From positions 372,001 through 436,000 of the forward strand of contig CAVTPD010000003.1 of assembly GCA_963736575.1 (NCBI GenBank): a stretch of 64,000 nt of DNA, in the 5' to 3' direction. Source of the DNA: CAVTPD01 sp963736575. GTDB lineage: Bacteria; Bacteroidota; Bacteroidia; Cytophagales; JAAEPT01. How positions within the stretch are numbered: position 1 is the stretch's first letter; the number at the start of each line of letters is the position of its first letter. The notes under the pieces were generated by a model that ran no database searches, was not told the DNA's origin, and worked only from the letters and a program-made list of their open reading frames with translations. The position numbers and the translations under genes were made by a program. Positions 17,142 through 28,805 of this stretch are shown piece by piece.

Positions 17142-19271
17142 TTACGCAGTCACTCCTTTTTGTTTCTTTATTACTTCTTCTGCTAAACTGTCAGGTAATT
17201 GGTCATAATGTGCAAACGTTAATGACGCTGTAGCACGACCAGAACTCATTGTTCTTAGATCTGTTACGTAACCAAATAATTGAGATAATGGAACATGTGC
17301 TTTAATGATCTGAGCACCAGCTTTCATATCCATACCTAACATTATACCCCTTCTTCTATTCAAGTCACCAGTTACGGTACCTGTAAATTCATCAGGAGTT
17401 ACAATTTCTACATTCATTATAGGTTCTAAAAGCTTAGGTCCGCAAATTCTTGCAGCCACTTTGTAACCTAATTGAGCTGCTAATTCAAATGATAAGTTAT
17501 CTGAATCCACATCATGGAATGAACCATGGAATAAACGTACTCTTAACGAGTCCAGTGGGTATCCAGCTAAAACACCGTTCTTCATAGCCAGTTCAAAACC
17601 TTTTTGGATTGAAGGAATAAAATCCTTAGGAATAACACCACCTTTAATCTCATCAACAAATTCCAAACCTTCTTTTCCTTCAGAAGCGGGACCCATTTCA
17701 AAGCTAATATCGGCGAATTTACCCTTACCACCAGATTGTTTCTTATAAACTTCTCTATGCTCTGAGCTTTTAGTGATTGCCTCTTTGTAAGCAACCTGTG
17801 GAGCGCCTTGGTTAATTTCAACCTTAAATTCTCTCTTAAGACGATCAATAATAATCTCAAGATGAAGTTCCCCCATTCCTCTAAGTACTGTTTGACCAGT
17901 TTCATGATCAGTCTCAACTCTTAGTGTAGGATCTTCTTCTACTAATTTAGCGATTGCCATACCCAACTTATCAACGTCTGCTTGAGTTTTAGGCTCAATA
18001 GCATAACCGATAACTGGTTCTGGAAACTCCATTGATTCAAGAACAATTGGATGTTTTTCGTCGCAAAGTGTATCCCCTGTTTTTATATCTTTAAAACCTA
18101 CAGCTGCACAAATATCACCTGCCTCTACAAAATCGATTGGATTTTGTTTATTAGAGTGCATTTGCATTAGTCTAGAGATTCTTTCTTTTTTTCTAGTTCT
18201 AGAATTATGTACATAAGAACCTGCATCTAGTTTACCAGAATAAGCTCTAATGAAACACAATCTACCAACATAAGGGTCTGTAGCAATTTTAAATGCTAAA
18301 GCAGAGAATGGTTCTCCAACCTCAGGTTTTCTAAGCTCTTGTTCTTCAGAATCTGGGTTAAAACCTTCAACGGGAGGTGCATCAAGTGGAGATGGTAAAT
18401 AAGATATTACCGCATCTAGCATGGCTTGAACCCCTTTGTTTTTAAATGCAGAACCACACATAACAGGGAAGAAAGCCATATCTACAACCGCTTTTCTTAA
18501 AGCAGCCATCATTTCTTCTCTTGTAATAGATTCTGGATCTACAAAAAACTTCTCTAACAATGCGTCATCATAAGCAGCAATCTCTTCAATTAATTGTGCT
18601 CTGTATTGAGTAACATCTTCTTGAACTTCTTCTGGAATGTCGATCACTTGGTAAGTCATACCTTGATCTTCTTCATTCCATATTATAGCTTCATTTGTAA
18701 TTAAATCAACAACTCCCTTAAATGATTCTTCAGCACCAATTGGAATTTGAATCGGAATTGCGTTAGCTTTTAATTTATCTTTAATGTCGGCAACAACCTC
18801 TAGAAAATTAGCACCAGATCTATCCATTTTGTTAACAAAACAAATTCTTGGCACTTTATACTTATCCGCTTGTCTCCAAACAGTTTCAGATTGTGGCTCC
18901 ACACCAGAAACAGCACAAAATAAGGCTACTGCACCGTCTAATACTCTTAAAGAACGTTCGACTTCAACTGTAAAGTCAACGTGTCCTGGAGTATCAATAA
19001 TGTTCACTTTGTACATTATTGTTTCAGGCGTAGGTTTACCCTGTTTAGTTGGGTAATTCCAGTTGGTTGTAGTAGCTGCAGAAGTAATAGTAATACCTCT
19101 TTCTTGCTCTTGCTCCATCCAGTCCATGGTAGCACCACCGTCATGTACCTCACCAATTTTGTGAGTTAAACCTGTATAATATAAAACACGTTCCGTTGTA
19201 GTAGTCTTGCCCGCATCAATGTGGGCCATGATACCTATGTTACGTGTATATTTAAGATCTCTGGTTGCCAT
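17142..19271 (-). CDS. fusA: Elongation factor G
   Basis: 709 residues. This GTPase translocates tRNA and mRNA and recycles ribosomes with RRF. Motifs are G1 MAHIDAGKTTTTER, the switch I RGITITSA, G3 DTPGHVDF and G4 NKMDRSGANF. Domain II to V follow, with the domain IV loop HDVDSDNLSFELAAQLGYK. It lies between rpsG and rpsJ. No tuf gene is present in this str operon. Confidence 0.98.
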   Translation of the reverse strand: MATRDLKYTRNIGIMAHIDAGKTTTTERVLYYTGLTHKIGEVHDGGATMDWMEQEQERGITITSAATTTNWNYPTKQGKPTPETIMYKVNIIDTPGHVDFTVEVERSLRVLDGAVALFCAVSGVEPQSETVWRQADKYKVPRICFVNKMDRSGANFLEVVADIKDKLKANAIPIQIPIGAEESFKGVVDLITNEAIIWNEEDQGMTYQVIDIPEEVQEDVTQYRAQLIEEIAAYDDALLEKFFVDPESITREEMMAALRKAVVDMAFFPVMCGSAFKNKGVQAMLDAVISYLPSPLDAPPVEGFNPDSEEQELRKPEVGEPFSALAFKIATDPYVGRLCFIRAYSGKLDAGSYVHNSRTRKKERISRLMQMHSNKQNPIDFVEAGDICAAVGFKDIKTGDTLCDEKHPIVLESMEFPEPVIGYAIEPKTQADVDKLGMAIAKLVEEDPTLRVETDHETGQTVLRGMGELHLEIIIDRLKREFKVEINQGAPQVAYKEAITKSSEHREVYKKQSGGKGKFADISFEMGPASEGKEGLEFVDEIKGGVIPKDFIPSIQKGFELAMKNGVLAGYPLDSLRVRLFHGSFHDVDSDNLSFELAAQLGYKVAARICGPKLLEPIMNVEIVTPDEFTGTVTGDLNRRRGIMLGMDMKAGAQIIKAHVPLSQLFGYVTDLRTMSSGRATASLTFAHYDQLPDSLAEEVIKKQKGVTA

Positions 19272-19276
19272 TAATA

Positions 19277-19744
19277 TTAAAATTTAAAATGAGAGAATGC
19301 TTTGTTTGCTTCTGCCATACGATGTGTATCATCTTTTTTCTTAACTGCAGCTCCTTCACCTTTAGAACCAGCAATGATTTCACCGGCCAAACGCTCAACC
19401 ATGGTTTTCTCATGTCTAAGTCTAGCGTATTTAATCATCCACTTCATTCCTAAAGAAGCTTTTCTTTCAGGTCTTACTTCTGTAGGAACCTGAAAAGTAG
19501 CACCACCAACACGTCTACTTTTAACTTCTACCCCTGGAGTAATATTAGTTAATGCTTTTTTCCAAACATCAACACCCTTCTCTTGAGTCTTCTCTTCTAT
19601 AATAGCACATGCTTTATAGAAAATATCATAAGCGATAGACTTCTTTCCGTCTACCATAAGATTGTTCACAAACTTAGTCACCAAAGTATCTCTGAACTTT
19701 GGATCAGGTAAAACATATCTTTTCTTAGGTTTAGCCTTTCTCAT
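19277..19744 (-). CDS. rpsG: 30S ribosomal protein S7
   Basis: 155 residues. A primary binder of the 16S 3' major domain. It has LVTKFVNNLMVDGKKSIAYD and the RRVGGATFQVPTEVRPERK beta-hairpin near the E site. Five bases before fusA. Confidence 0.98.
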   Translation of the reverse strand: MRKAKPKKRYVLPDPKFRDTLVTKFVNNLMVDGKKSIAYDIFYKACAIIEEKTQEKGVDVWKKALTNITPGVEVKSRRVGGATFQVPTEVRPERKASLGMKWMIKYARLRHEKTMVERLAGEIIAGSKGEGAAVKKKDDTHRMAEANKAFSHFKF

Positions 19745-19753
19745 GATTTATAA

Positions 19754-20134
19754 TTATTTCTTAGCCTTTGGCCTTTTTGCTCCGTATTTCGAACGTCTCT
19801 GTAATCTTCCTTCTACACCCGCAGTATCTAATGCACCACGTACGATATGGTATCTCACACCAGGTAAATCTTTTACCCTTCCTCCACGTATTAAAACAAT
19901 TGAGTGCTCTTGCAAGTTATGTCCTTCACCCGGGATGTATGCGTTAACCTCGTTACCATTAGTAAGACGTACTCTGGCAACTTTTCTCATTGCTGAGTTT
20001 GGTTTTTTTGGTGTAGTTGTATACACTCTTGTACATACACCTCTTCTTTGAGGGCAAGCATCTAATGCTCTAGACTTAGACTTAGACTCAATTTTTGTTC
20101 TACCTTTTCTAACCAGTTGTTGTATAGTAGGCAT
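19754..20134 (-). CDS. rpsL: 30S ribosomal protein S12
   Basis: 126 residues. The decoding-centre loop TTPKKPNSAMRKVARVRL contains the lysine whose substitution usually gives streptomycin resistance; here K is present, the normal residue. The second loop IRGGRVKDLPGVRYH is also intact. First gene of the str operon. Confidence 0.98.
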   Translation of the reverse strand: MPTIQQLVRKGRTKIESKSKSRALDACPQRRGVCTRVYTTTPKKPNSAMRKVARVRLTNGNEVNAYIPGEGHNLQEHSIVLIRGGRVKDLPGVRYHIVRGALDTAGVEGRLQRRSKYGAKRPKAKK

Positions 20135-20172
20135 TTATTGAATGTTTATATTACTCCTAATTTTTGGGACTG

Positions 20173-20203
20173 CAAAGTTACTTAAAACCTTTATTCCTAC
20201 AAA
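20173..20203 (-). promoter_or_regulatory. Promoter of the str operon (rpsL)
   Basis: On the minus strand TTTG (20200-20203), a 19-base spacer, then TAACTTTG (20173-20180). This matches the Bacteroidota sigma consensus TTTG-N19-TAnnTTTG exactly. The predicted start lies about 30 bases before the rpsL ATG. Confidence 0.8.
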
Positions 20204-20219
20204 TTTTACACACATTTTT

Positions 20220-20534
20220 TTACGCCTCTCCAACATTTGTTCCAAAATTAATTGGGAAACGAGGAGGTTCATTTTGCACTTTTATAGGGCCAAAAGCTTC
20301 TTCGTATCTCTTTAAATTATCCCCTAAAGCCTTGTAAAGGCGCATTGTGTGTTCAGGAGTTAAAATAATTCTTGACTTAACTTTAGCTTTTGGAACACCT
20401 GGCATCATCCTGATAAAGTCCACAATGAATTCAGCATTGGAGTGAGCAATGAGGGCGAGATTTGCATATTCGCCCTCAGAAATCTCTTCCGGTAGTTCTA
20501 TATTTATTTTATTTTCTTTGTTCTCTTCGCTCAT
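20220..20534 (-). CDS. DUF3467 protein
   Basis: 104 residues, acidic, with no signal or membrane segment. The core ISEGEYANLALIAHSNAEFI, then VDFIRMMPGVPKAKVKSRIILTPEH, is the DUF3467 pattern, a short protein of unknown function found in many Bacteroidota directly after rpoC. It follows rpoC by ten bases and is probably co-transcribed. The next promoter (rpsL) lies immediately beyond its stop codon. Confidence 0.85.
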   Translation of the reverse strand: MSEENKENKINIELPEEISEGEYANLALIAHSNAEFIVDFIRMMPGVPKAKVKSRIILTPEHTMRLYKALGDNLKRYEEAFGPIKVQNEPPRFPINFGTNVGEA

Positions 20535-20544
20535 CTTCTATTAA

Positions 20545-23500
20545 CTAAACTGCTACGTTTTGTCTCTTAGCAGCGTCTTTAGATTTGTTAGCAACTAGAC
20601 TTTCGTACTCTTCGTTATTGCCTACAATTATATCTTGGTAAGCACGAACACCTGTACCCGCTGGTATTAAGTGTCCTACAATAACGTTTTCTTTCAATCC
20701 TAACAAACCATCTTGCTTACCTCTAATAGAAGCTTCACTTAATACTTTAGTAGTTTCCTGGAATGAAGCGGCAGATATAAAACTGTCTGTACCAAGAGAT
20801 GATTGAGTAATACCTTGTAATGTAGGTCTGGAAACAGCAGCTTCAGCATCTCTCACTTGAACCAATTTCATATCCTTACGTCTAAGACTAGAGTTCTCGT
20901 CTCTTAATCTTCTAGGTGTAACAATTTGACCTGGTTTAAGTGTAGTAGACTCACCTGCGTCAACAATCACTTTATTATCCATTATACCATCGTTCTCATT
21001 AAAGAAAGCAACTTTTTCAACTACTTGTCCTGGTAAGAAAGATGTGTCTCCTGGATCAAGTACTTCTACTTTTCTCATCATTTGACGAACAATAGCCTCT
21101 ATGTGCTTATCATTAATCTTCACACCTTGAAGACGGTATACCTCTTGAATTTCATTCACTAAGTACTCTTGCACCGCTGTAGGCCCTTTGATCTCTAAGA
21201 TATCTGCCGGTGTAATGGCTCCGTCTGAAAGGGGTTGTCCCGCTTTAACAAAGTCATTATCCTGAACAAGAATATGCTTAGATAATGGCACCATGTATTT
21301 TTTCTTCACACCGTCTTTAGACTCAATGTAAATTTCACGGTTACCACGTTTAATATCACCATAAGTCACAACACCGTCAATAGCAGTTACTACTGCCGGG
21401 TTAGAAGGGTTTCTAGCTTCGAATAGCTCTGTTACACGTGGAAGACCACCCGTAATATCACTTGTTTTAGCTGAAGACCTAGGTATCTTAACTAGAACTT
21501 GACCAGCTTTAACTATTTGCGCTGCATTAACTGCTAAGTGAGCGCCAACAGGGATATTATATGACTTCTCATTGTTCTTAGCTTTAATAATAATAGCAGG
21601 ATTTTTTGCCTTATCCTTAGTATCTATAATTACCTTTTCTTTGTGACCTGTTTGTTCATCAGATTCTTCACGGTATGTTATACCTTCTTCAATAGCATCA
21701 AATTCTATTTCACCATCAAATTCAGAAAGAATTACCGCATTATACGGATCCCAATCGCAAAGCATATCACCTTTTTCTACAGTATCTCCTTCTTTTACAA
21801 AAAGATTTGCACCATAAGGGATATTATTAACCATTAAGACTTTCTTAGATTTCGCATCTACTATTTTAACTTCCCCAGTTCTACCCATTACTTTATTAAC
21901 AGGGTCTCCGTCTAAGTTAGTAGTTGCTACAGATCTCATATCTTCGAACTCAATAACACCTTTTGCTTTTGCTCTTACGTTTGCATCTACCGCAATGTTA
22001 GATGCTGTACCACCAACGTGGAACGTACGTAAGGTAAGCTGTGTACCTGGTTCACCAATTGATTGGGCAGCAATAACACCAACAGATTCACCAACTTGTA
22101 CCATTTTACCGGTAGAAAGGTTTTTACCGTAACATTTAGTACAGATACCTCTTTTAGCTTCACAAGTTAATGGCGATTTGATTTCTACTGACTCAATACC
22201 AACTTCTTCTATTAGTTGACCAAGCTCTTCTGTGATTTCTTCACCGGCAGGTACAATTATTGTATCTGTATCTGGATGGAAAACATCGTGTACAGTTACT
22301 CTACCAACAATTCGGTCGAATAATGGCTCAACTATATCTTCGTTTTCTTTAAGAGCACTTACTTCTAAGCCTCTTAAAGTACCACAGTCATAAATATTTA
22401 CAACAACATCTTGGGCAACATCTACTAAACGACGCGTTAAGTAACCCGCATCTGCTGTTTTAAGAGCTGTATCGGCCAAACCTTTACGAGCACCATGTGT
22501 TGAGATAAAGTATTCAATTACATCCAAACCTTCTTTAAAGTTAGATAGGATTGGGTTTTCAATGATGGCACCTACTGATCCTGAAAGGTTTTTTTGCGGC
22601 TTAGCCATTAATCCTCTCATACCACCTAATTGACGAATTTGCTCTCTTGAACCACGTGCTCCAGAGTGCATCATCATATAGATAGAGTTGAATCCTTGGT
22701 TATCATTCTCTAATTGCTCCATTAGAGTAGATGTTAACTGAGAGTTAACACGTGTCCAAATATCAATTACTTGGTTATAACGCTCATTGTCTGTAATAAG
22801 ACCCATTAGGTAGTTATTCCAAACACCATCTACTTCTTTCTTAGCTCCTTGTACAAGTTCATCTTTTTCAACCGGAATGTTTACATCATTCAGACCAATA
22901 GAAAGACCACCTTTAAATGCAGTTTGGAAACCAAGGTATTTAATATCATCTAAGAATTTAGCTGTTTTAGCATTTCCTGCTAATGTGTAAACTCTTGCAA
23001 TAATTTGTTGTAATTTTTTCTTCGTAAGAAGCTCGTCAACGAAACCTAATTCTTCGGGAACCAACAAGTTGAATATTACTCTACCTGCTACAGTTTCTAC
23101 AATCTTAGTTTCAATTGTACCGTCTTCATTTCTTACGGGTACTCTTACTTTAATGTAAGCGTGTTTATCTAATTTCCCTTCGTTTGTAGCAATTACTACT
23201 TCTTCTGGGCCATAGAAAATTTTGCCTTCACCTTGTACTTTATGATCTTCTGTAGATCTTCTACCTTTAGTAATGTAGTAAAGACCCAATACCATGTCCT
23301 GAGAAGGTACTGTAATTGGAGCACCATTCGCCGGGTTAAGAATATTGTGAGAAGCCAACATTAACAATTGAGCTTCTAAAATAGCCGCATGTCCTAACGG
23401 TACGTGAACAGCCATCTGGTCACCATCAAAATCGGCATTAAATGCCGTACACACTAGTGGGTGTAATTGAATGGCTTTACCTTCAATTAATTTAGGTTGG

Positions 23501-24852
23501 AAAGCTTGAATACCTAATCTGTGAAGAGTAGGAGCACGGTTTAGAAGAATAGGATGTCCTTTCAATACGTTTTCAAGAATATCCCAAACTACTGGGTCTT
23601 TCTTGTCAACGATTTTCTTAGCCGACTTAACTGTTTTAACAATTCCTCTTTCGATTAACTTACGAATAATGAATGGTTTGAACAGCTCTGCTGCCATATC
23701 CTTAGGAATACCACACTCATGTAGCAATAATTCAGGACCTACAACAATTACAGAACGACCAGAATAATCTACCCTTTTACCTAATAAGTTTTGACGGAAA
23801 CGACCTTGTTTACCTTTAAGCATATCACTTAAAGATTTCAATGCTCTATTACCATCTGCTTTAACAGCATTAACTTTTCTTGAGTTATCAAATAATGAAT
23901 CTACAGCTTCTTGAAGCATACGTTTCTCATTTCTAAGAATAACTTCAGGTGCTTTGATTTCAATTAATCTCTTAAGACGATTGTTTCTGATAATTACTCT
24001 ACGGTAAAGATCATTCAAATCTGATGTTGCAAAACGACCACCATCTAAAGGAACTAATGGACGTAATTCTGGTGGAATTACGGGTACCATTTTAACAATC
24101 ATCCATTCTGGACGGTTGTCAATTCTTTTTCTAGAATCACGGAAGGCTTCAACAACTTTAAGTCGTTTTAGTGCTTCTGCTTTTCTTTGCTGAGACGTAT
24201 CGTTTGCTGCTTTGTGTCTTAACTCGTAAGAAAGCTCATCTAAATTAGTTCTAGCAAGAAGCATCTCTAGAGATTCGGCACCCATTTTAGCAATAAACTT
24301 GCTTGGATCTGAATCATCTAATAATTGATTCTCACGAGGTAATTTATCAATAATATCTAAATATTCATCCTCTGTTAAGAAGTCCATTTGACTAATGCCA
24401 TCTTCTTCTTTAACACCCGTCTGAATTACAACATATCTTTCGTAATAGATGATTTGATCTAGTTTCTTAGTAGGTAAACCTAATAAGTAACCAATTTTGT
24501 TGGGTAAAGATCTGAAATACCAGATATGAGCAACTGGTACCACTAATTCTATGTGGCCCATTCTCTCACGTCTAACTTTCTTTTCTGTTACTTCAACACC
24601 ACATCTATCACATATAATGCCTTTATAACGAATTCTTTTATATTTTCCGCAATGACACTCCCAGTCCTTAACAGGTCCGAAGATTCGCTCACAGAATAGT
24701 CCACCCATTTCAGGCTTATATGTTCTGTAGTTAATCGTTTCGGGCTGAGTCACTTCACCATGTGAGTTCTCTAATATAGACTCTGGTGAAGCTAGACTAA
24801 CGATGACTGTTGAGAAGTCATTGGAAACTTTTTTATTTTTCTTAAATGCCAT
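20545..24852 (-). CDS. rpoC: RNA polymerase beta' subunit
   Basis: 1435 residues, uninterrupted. The N-terminal zinc site (ECHCGKYKRIRYKGIICDRC), the catalytic Mg2+ loop NADFDGDQMAVHVPL, the bridge-helix and trigger-loop regions (SVGVIAAQSIGEPGTQLTLR, then TFHVGG) and the second zinc site (LTCEAKRGICTKCYGKN) are all present. It follows rpoB by 31 bases. In contrast to rpoB, this 4.3-kb gene shows no frame breaks. Confidence 0.98.
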   Translation of the reverse strand: MAFKKNKKVSNDFSTVIVSLASPESILENSHGEVTQPETINYRTYKPEMGGLFCERIFGPVKDWECHCGKYKRIRYKGIICDRCGVEVTEKKVRRERMGHIELVVPVAHIWYFRSLPNKIGYLLGLPTKKLDQIIYYERYVVIQTGVKEEDGISQMDFLTEDEYLDIIDKLPRENQLLDDSDPSKFIAKMGAESLEMLLARTNLDELSYELRHKAANDTSQQRKAEALKRLKVVEAFRDSRKRIDNRPEWMIVKMVPVIPPELRPLVPLDGGRFATSDLNDLYRRVIIRNNRLKRLIEIKAPEVILRNEKRMLQEAVDSLFDNSRKVNAVKADGNRALKSLSDMLKGKQGRFRQNLLGKRVDYSGRSVIVVGPELLLHECGIPKDMAAELFKPFIIRKLIERGIVKTVKSAKKIVDKKDPVVWDILENVLKGHPILLNRAPTLHRLGIQAFQPKLIEGKAIQLHPLVCTAFNADFDGDQMAVHVPLGHAAILEAQLLMLASHNILNPANGAPITVPSQDMVLGLYYITKGRRSTEDHKVQGEGKIFYGPEEVVIATNEGKLDKHAYIKVRVPVRNEDGTIETKIVETVAGRVIFNLLVPEELGFVDELLTKKKLQQIIARVYTLAGNAKTAKFLDDIKYLGFQTAFKGGLSIGLNDVNIPVEKDELVQGAKKEVDGVWNNYLMGLITDNERYNQVIDIWTRVNSQLTSTLMEQLENDNQGFNSIYMMMHSGARGSREQIRQLGGMRGLMAKPQKNLSGSVGAIIENPILSNFKEGLDVIEYFISTHGARKGLADTALKTADAGYLTRRLVDVAQDVVVNIYDCGTLRGLEVSALKENEDIVEPLFDRIVGRVTVHDVFHPDTDTIIVPAGEEITEELGQLIEEVGIESVEIKSPLTCEAKRGICTKCYGKNLSTGKMVQVGESVGVIAAQSIGEPGTQLTLRTFHVGGTASNIAVDANVRAKAKGVIEFEDMRSVATTNLDGDPVNKVMGRTGEVKIVDAKSKKVLMVNNIPYGANLFVKEGDTVEKGDMLCDWDPYNAVILSEFDGEIEFDAIEEGITYREESDEQTGHKEKVIIDTKDKAKNPAIIIKAKNNEKSYNIPVGAHLAVNAAQIVKAGQVLVKIPRSSAKTSDITGGLPRVTELFEARNPSNPAVVTAIDGVVTYGDIKRGNREIYIESKDGVKKKYMVPLSKHILVQDNDFVKAGQPLSDGAITPADILEIKGPTAVQEYLVNEIQEVYRLQGVKINDKHIEAIVRQMMRKVEVLDPGDTSFLPGQVVEKVAFFNENDGIMDNKVIVDAGESTTLKPGQIVTPRRLRDENSSLRRKDMKLVQVRDAEAAVSRPTLQGITQSSLGTDSFISAASFQETTKVLSEASIRGKQDGLLGLKENVIVGHLIPAGTGVRAYQDIIVGNNEEYESLVANKSKDAAKRQNVAV

Positions 24853-24883
24853 ATTCTATGGTTTCAAAAGTTTAAACCCAACC

Positions 24884-27800
24884 TTAATTAAGTGTTATTT
24901 CTAATGCCAATCCGCGAAGTTCATGTACTAATACATTAAACGATTCAGGGATATTTGGTGTAGGTAAATTATCGCCTTTTACGATTGCCTCGTAAGTCTT
25001 GGCTCTACCAATAACATCATCCGACTTAACGGTCAGAATTTCTTGAAGTATATGCGATGCACCAAATGCTTCTAGTGCCCAAACTTCCATCTCACCAAAA
25101 CGTTGACCACCAAATTGTGCTTTACCACCAAGAGGTTGTTGAGTAATTAAAGAGTAAGGGCCGATTGAACGAGCATGCATCTTATCATCTACTAAGTGTC
25201 CTAACTTAAGCATGTATGCTATACCTACTGTAGTTTGTTGATCGAAACGTTGTCCCGACAAACCATCATATAAGTATTGTTGATATGGAACTCCGGCTTT
25301 ATTGATTTCCGCAAAAACCTCATCTTCGGTAGCACCATCAAAAATTGGTGAAGCGTAACGCTCTCCTAATTTTAATCCGGCTAATCCTAATGCTGTTTCG
25401 TAAATCTGACCAAGGTTCATACGAGATGGTACACCAAGTGGGTTAAGAACGATATCCATGGGCTTACCTTCTTGTGTAAAAGGCATATCCTCATCACGTA
25501 CAATTCTAGCTACAACCCCTTTGTTACCATGACGACCCGCCATTTTATCACCTACTTTAAGTTTACGTTTTTTAGCAATGTAAACTTTAGCTAACTGCAC
25601 AATACCTGCAGGAAGTTCGTCACCTACTTCTAGCGTAAATCTTGTTCTTCTGAAATCACCGGCGTAATCATTTCTCTTTTTATTGTAGTTCTGTACTAAC
25701 TCAACTACCATTAAGTTAAGATTTGCATCATCTGTACAGTTATCAAAGATTAAGTCTGAAATGAAATTGGCTTCTTCAGGAACAGCGTAGTTACTTTCAT
25801 CTCTGTAAAGATTTTTATCAGGGAAGAAGTTTTCTACAATATTTTTATCTGAGTATTTAACACCTTTTGATACGATTTCCTCACCGTATTTATGTTTTAT
25901 ACCTTGAGATATTTTTCCTTCTAATAAATCTACTAGTCTAGCTTTTAGTGAATTCTGAAGACTTCTTAATTGCTTGCCATAGCCGGCTTTAAGTACTTCA
26001 ACTTCTTTCTTAGCTTTAGCTCTAGCGTCTTTATCTTTCTTAGGTCTAGAGAATAATTTCGTGTTTATTACAACACCTCTAACAGATGGAGGAGTTTTTA
26101 ATGATGCATCTTTTACATCACCGGCTTTATCACCGAAAATAGCACGAAGTAATTTTTCTTCCGGAGTGGGGTCAGTTTCACCTTTAGGAGTAATTTTACC
26201 AATTAAGATATCTCCTTCTTTTACATCGGCACCAGTTCTAATGATACCGTGTTCATCTAGATTTTTAACTGCTTCCTCACTAACGTTAGGAATTTCAGAA
26301 GTTAATTCTTCTTCACCACGTTTTGTGTCTCTTACTTCAAGTTCGTATTCCTGAATATGTACAGAAGTATAAATATCTTCACGAACTACTCTTTCAGATA
26401 TCACAATAGCATCCTCAAAGTTATACCCTTGCCATGGCATGTAAGCCACCATAAGGTTACGACCTAATGCTAGTTCACCACCTTGAGTTGCATAACCATC
26501 AACTAAGTATTTCACCTTTAGATACTCGTTGTCCTTTAACTACAATTGGTCTGTGGTTTATGGTTGTGTCTTGGTTAGTTCTTCTGAATTTAACTAGTTC
26601 GTAAGTTTTAGTATCGCTATCAAAACTGATTAATTTATCAGCTTCGTTTCTGTCGTAACAGATTACGATTTTCTTTGCATCAACATATTCAATTACACCT
26701 TCGCCTTCAGCGTATAGAAGTGATCTTGAGTCTAGGGCAACTCTTCTTTCCAAGACCAGTACCTACAATTGGTGCTTCTGGTCTTAATAAAGGTACCGCT
26801 TGACGCTGCATGTTTGATCCCATCAATGCACGGTTGGCATCATCATGTTCCAAGAAAGGAATCATAGATGCAGCAACTGATACAATTTGATTAGGAGCAA
26901 CGTCCATATAATCTATTTTTTCAGGCTCTAGAACTGGGAAGTCACCTTCAAGTCTAGCTTTCATCTTAGCTCTGTAAGAATACACCCGTTTTAGGATCAA
27001 AAGGTACGTTGGCCTGTGCAATGTTGTGTGTGTCTTCTTCTTCAGCTGTTAAATAAACAACGTCTTCATTAACTTGTACTTTACCTTCTTTAATAATACG
27101 GTAAGGTGTTTCAATGAATCCCATGCCGTTCACTTTAGCGTGAACACATAGTGAAGAAATAAGACCAATGTTTGGACCTTCTGGAGTTTCAATAGTACAT
27201 AAACGACCGTAGTGAGTATAATGAACATCACGAACCTCAAAACCAGCACGCTCACGAGATAGACCACCTGGTCCTAATGCAGACATTCTACGTTTATGGG
27301 TAATTTCAGACAAAGGGTTTGTCTGATCCATAAACTGTGAAAGTTGGTTAGTACCAAAGAAAGTATTAATTACAGACGATAATGTTCTTGCGTTAATTAG
27401 ATCAACAGGTTTGAAGTCTTCGTTATCTCTAACGTTCATTCTTTCCTTAATTGTTCTAGCCATACGAGCAAGACCAACACCAAATTGGCTGTATAATTGT
27501 TCCCCTACAGTTCTAACACGTCTATTACTTAAATGGTCAATATCATCAACTACTGCTTTTGAGTTAATAAGACCAATTAAGTATTTAACAATTCTAATTA
27601 TGTCTTCATTAGTTAACACTTTAGTGTCGCTATCTAAATCAAGACCTAACTTTCTTGTTAATTCTATATCTACCAACTTCTCCTAAATCGTAACGTTTGT
27701 CACTAAAGAATAAGTTGTGAATAATTTCTCTTGCAGTTTGCTCATCTGGAGCTTCACTGTTTCTTAATTGACGGTAAATTTGCTCTACCGCTTCTTTTTC

Positions 27801-28756
27801 AGAGTTAGAATTATCTTTTTGTAATGTATTGTATATGATTTGGTAATCAGCAATGTTCACATCCTTCTTATGAAGAATGACTGATTTCTGCACCTGAATC
27901 TAAAATAACATCGATATCTTCTTCTCTAATCTCTGAATCACGTTCTAAGAAGAACTTCGTGTCTGTCAATAGAAACTACTTCACCAGTATCTTCATCAAC
28001 AAAATCTTCTGTCCAAGAACGTAAAACTCTAGCTGCTAATTTTCTACCAACAGCGGCTTTAAGATTCTTTTTGTTTGAATCTATCTCTTCTGATAAATCA
28101 AAAAGATCTAATATATCTTTATCACTACCGAAACCAATTGCTCTTAAAAGCGTAGTTACAGGGAATTTTTTCTTTCTATCAATGTATGCATACATGATGT
28201 TGTTAACATCTGTAGCAAATTCTATCCATGAACCTTTAAAAGGAATTACACGAGCAGAATATAGAGTAGTACCGTTTGTGTGTTTACTTTGAGCAAAGAA
28301 TACACCCGGTGATCTATGTAATTGAGAAACAATAGCACGTTCTGCACCATTTATAACAAAAGAACCTTTTTCGGTCATAATAGGAACATGTCCTAAGTAC
28401 ACCTCTTGTTCTATGGTTTCAAAATCTTCGTTATCTGTATCGTTACAAGAAAGTCTAAGTTTAACTTTTAATGCAACAGAATAAGTCAATCCTCTTTCAA
28501 TGCACTCGCTAACTGAATATTTGGCGGGGTCAATAGCGTAATCTAAAAATTCAAGTAAAAATAGCTCCCTTGAATCTGAGATAGGGAAATTTTCAATAAA
28601 TACTTTGTAAAGACCTTCTTGACGTCTGTTTTCCGCTGAAGCTCCAATTTGGAAAAACTCTATAAATGACTGTATCTGGACATCTAGGAAATCTGGATAG
28701 TCAATAATCTTTTGAGTTTTGGCGAAACTAATTCGTTCTTTATTCGCTAGGGCCAT
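24884..28756 (-). CDS. rpoB: RNA polymerase beta subunit, reading frame broken six times
   Basis: The gene spans 3873 bases, but the protein continues across six frames: 27938-28756, a short piece down to about 27882, 27639-27893, 26966-27676, 26707-27021, 26499-26753 and 24884-26515. Together they give all of RpoB in order, from the N-terminal lobe through ALGPGGLSRERAGFEVRDVH, the rifampicin region, the EHDDANRALMGSNMQRQAVP loop and PWQGYNFEDAIVISERVV to the C-terminal clamp GGKAQFGGQRFGEMEVWALE. Each break is one extra base; removing six bases leaves 1288 residues, normal for the phylum. An essential gene cannot be truly inactive, so sequence error or an unusual decoding event must explain this. 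Likely breaks are near 27946, 27882, 27647, 26971, 26742 and 26504. Confidence 0.93.
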
Positions 28757-28805
28757 AGTTGTAATAGTTATTTCCTAAAGCTGATTAAGTAGAAACAGGA
28801 AAAGA

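Noticed and set aside
17582..17917. Second open frame inside fusA
   Set aside because: It lies wholly in another frame of an intact conserved gene and has no recognisable family.
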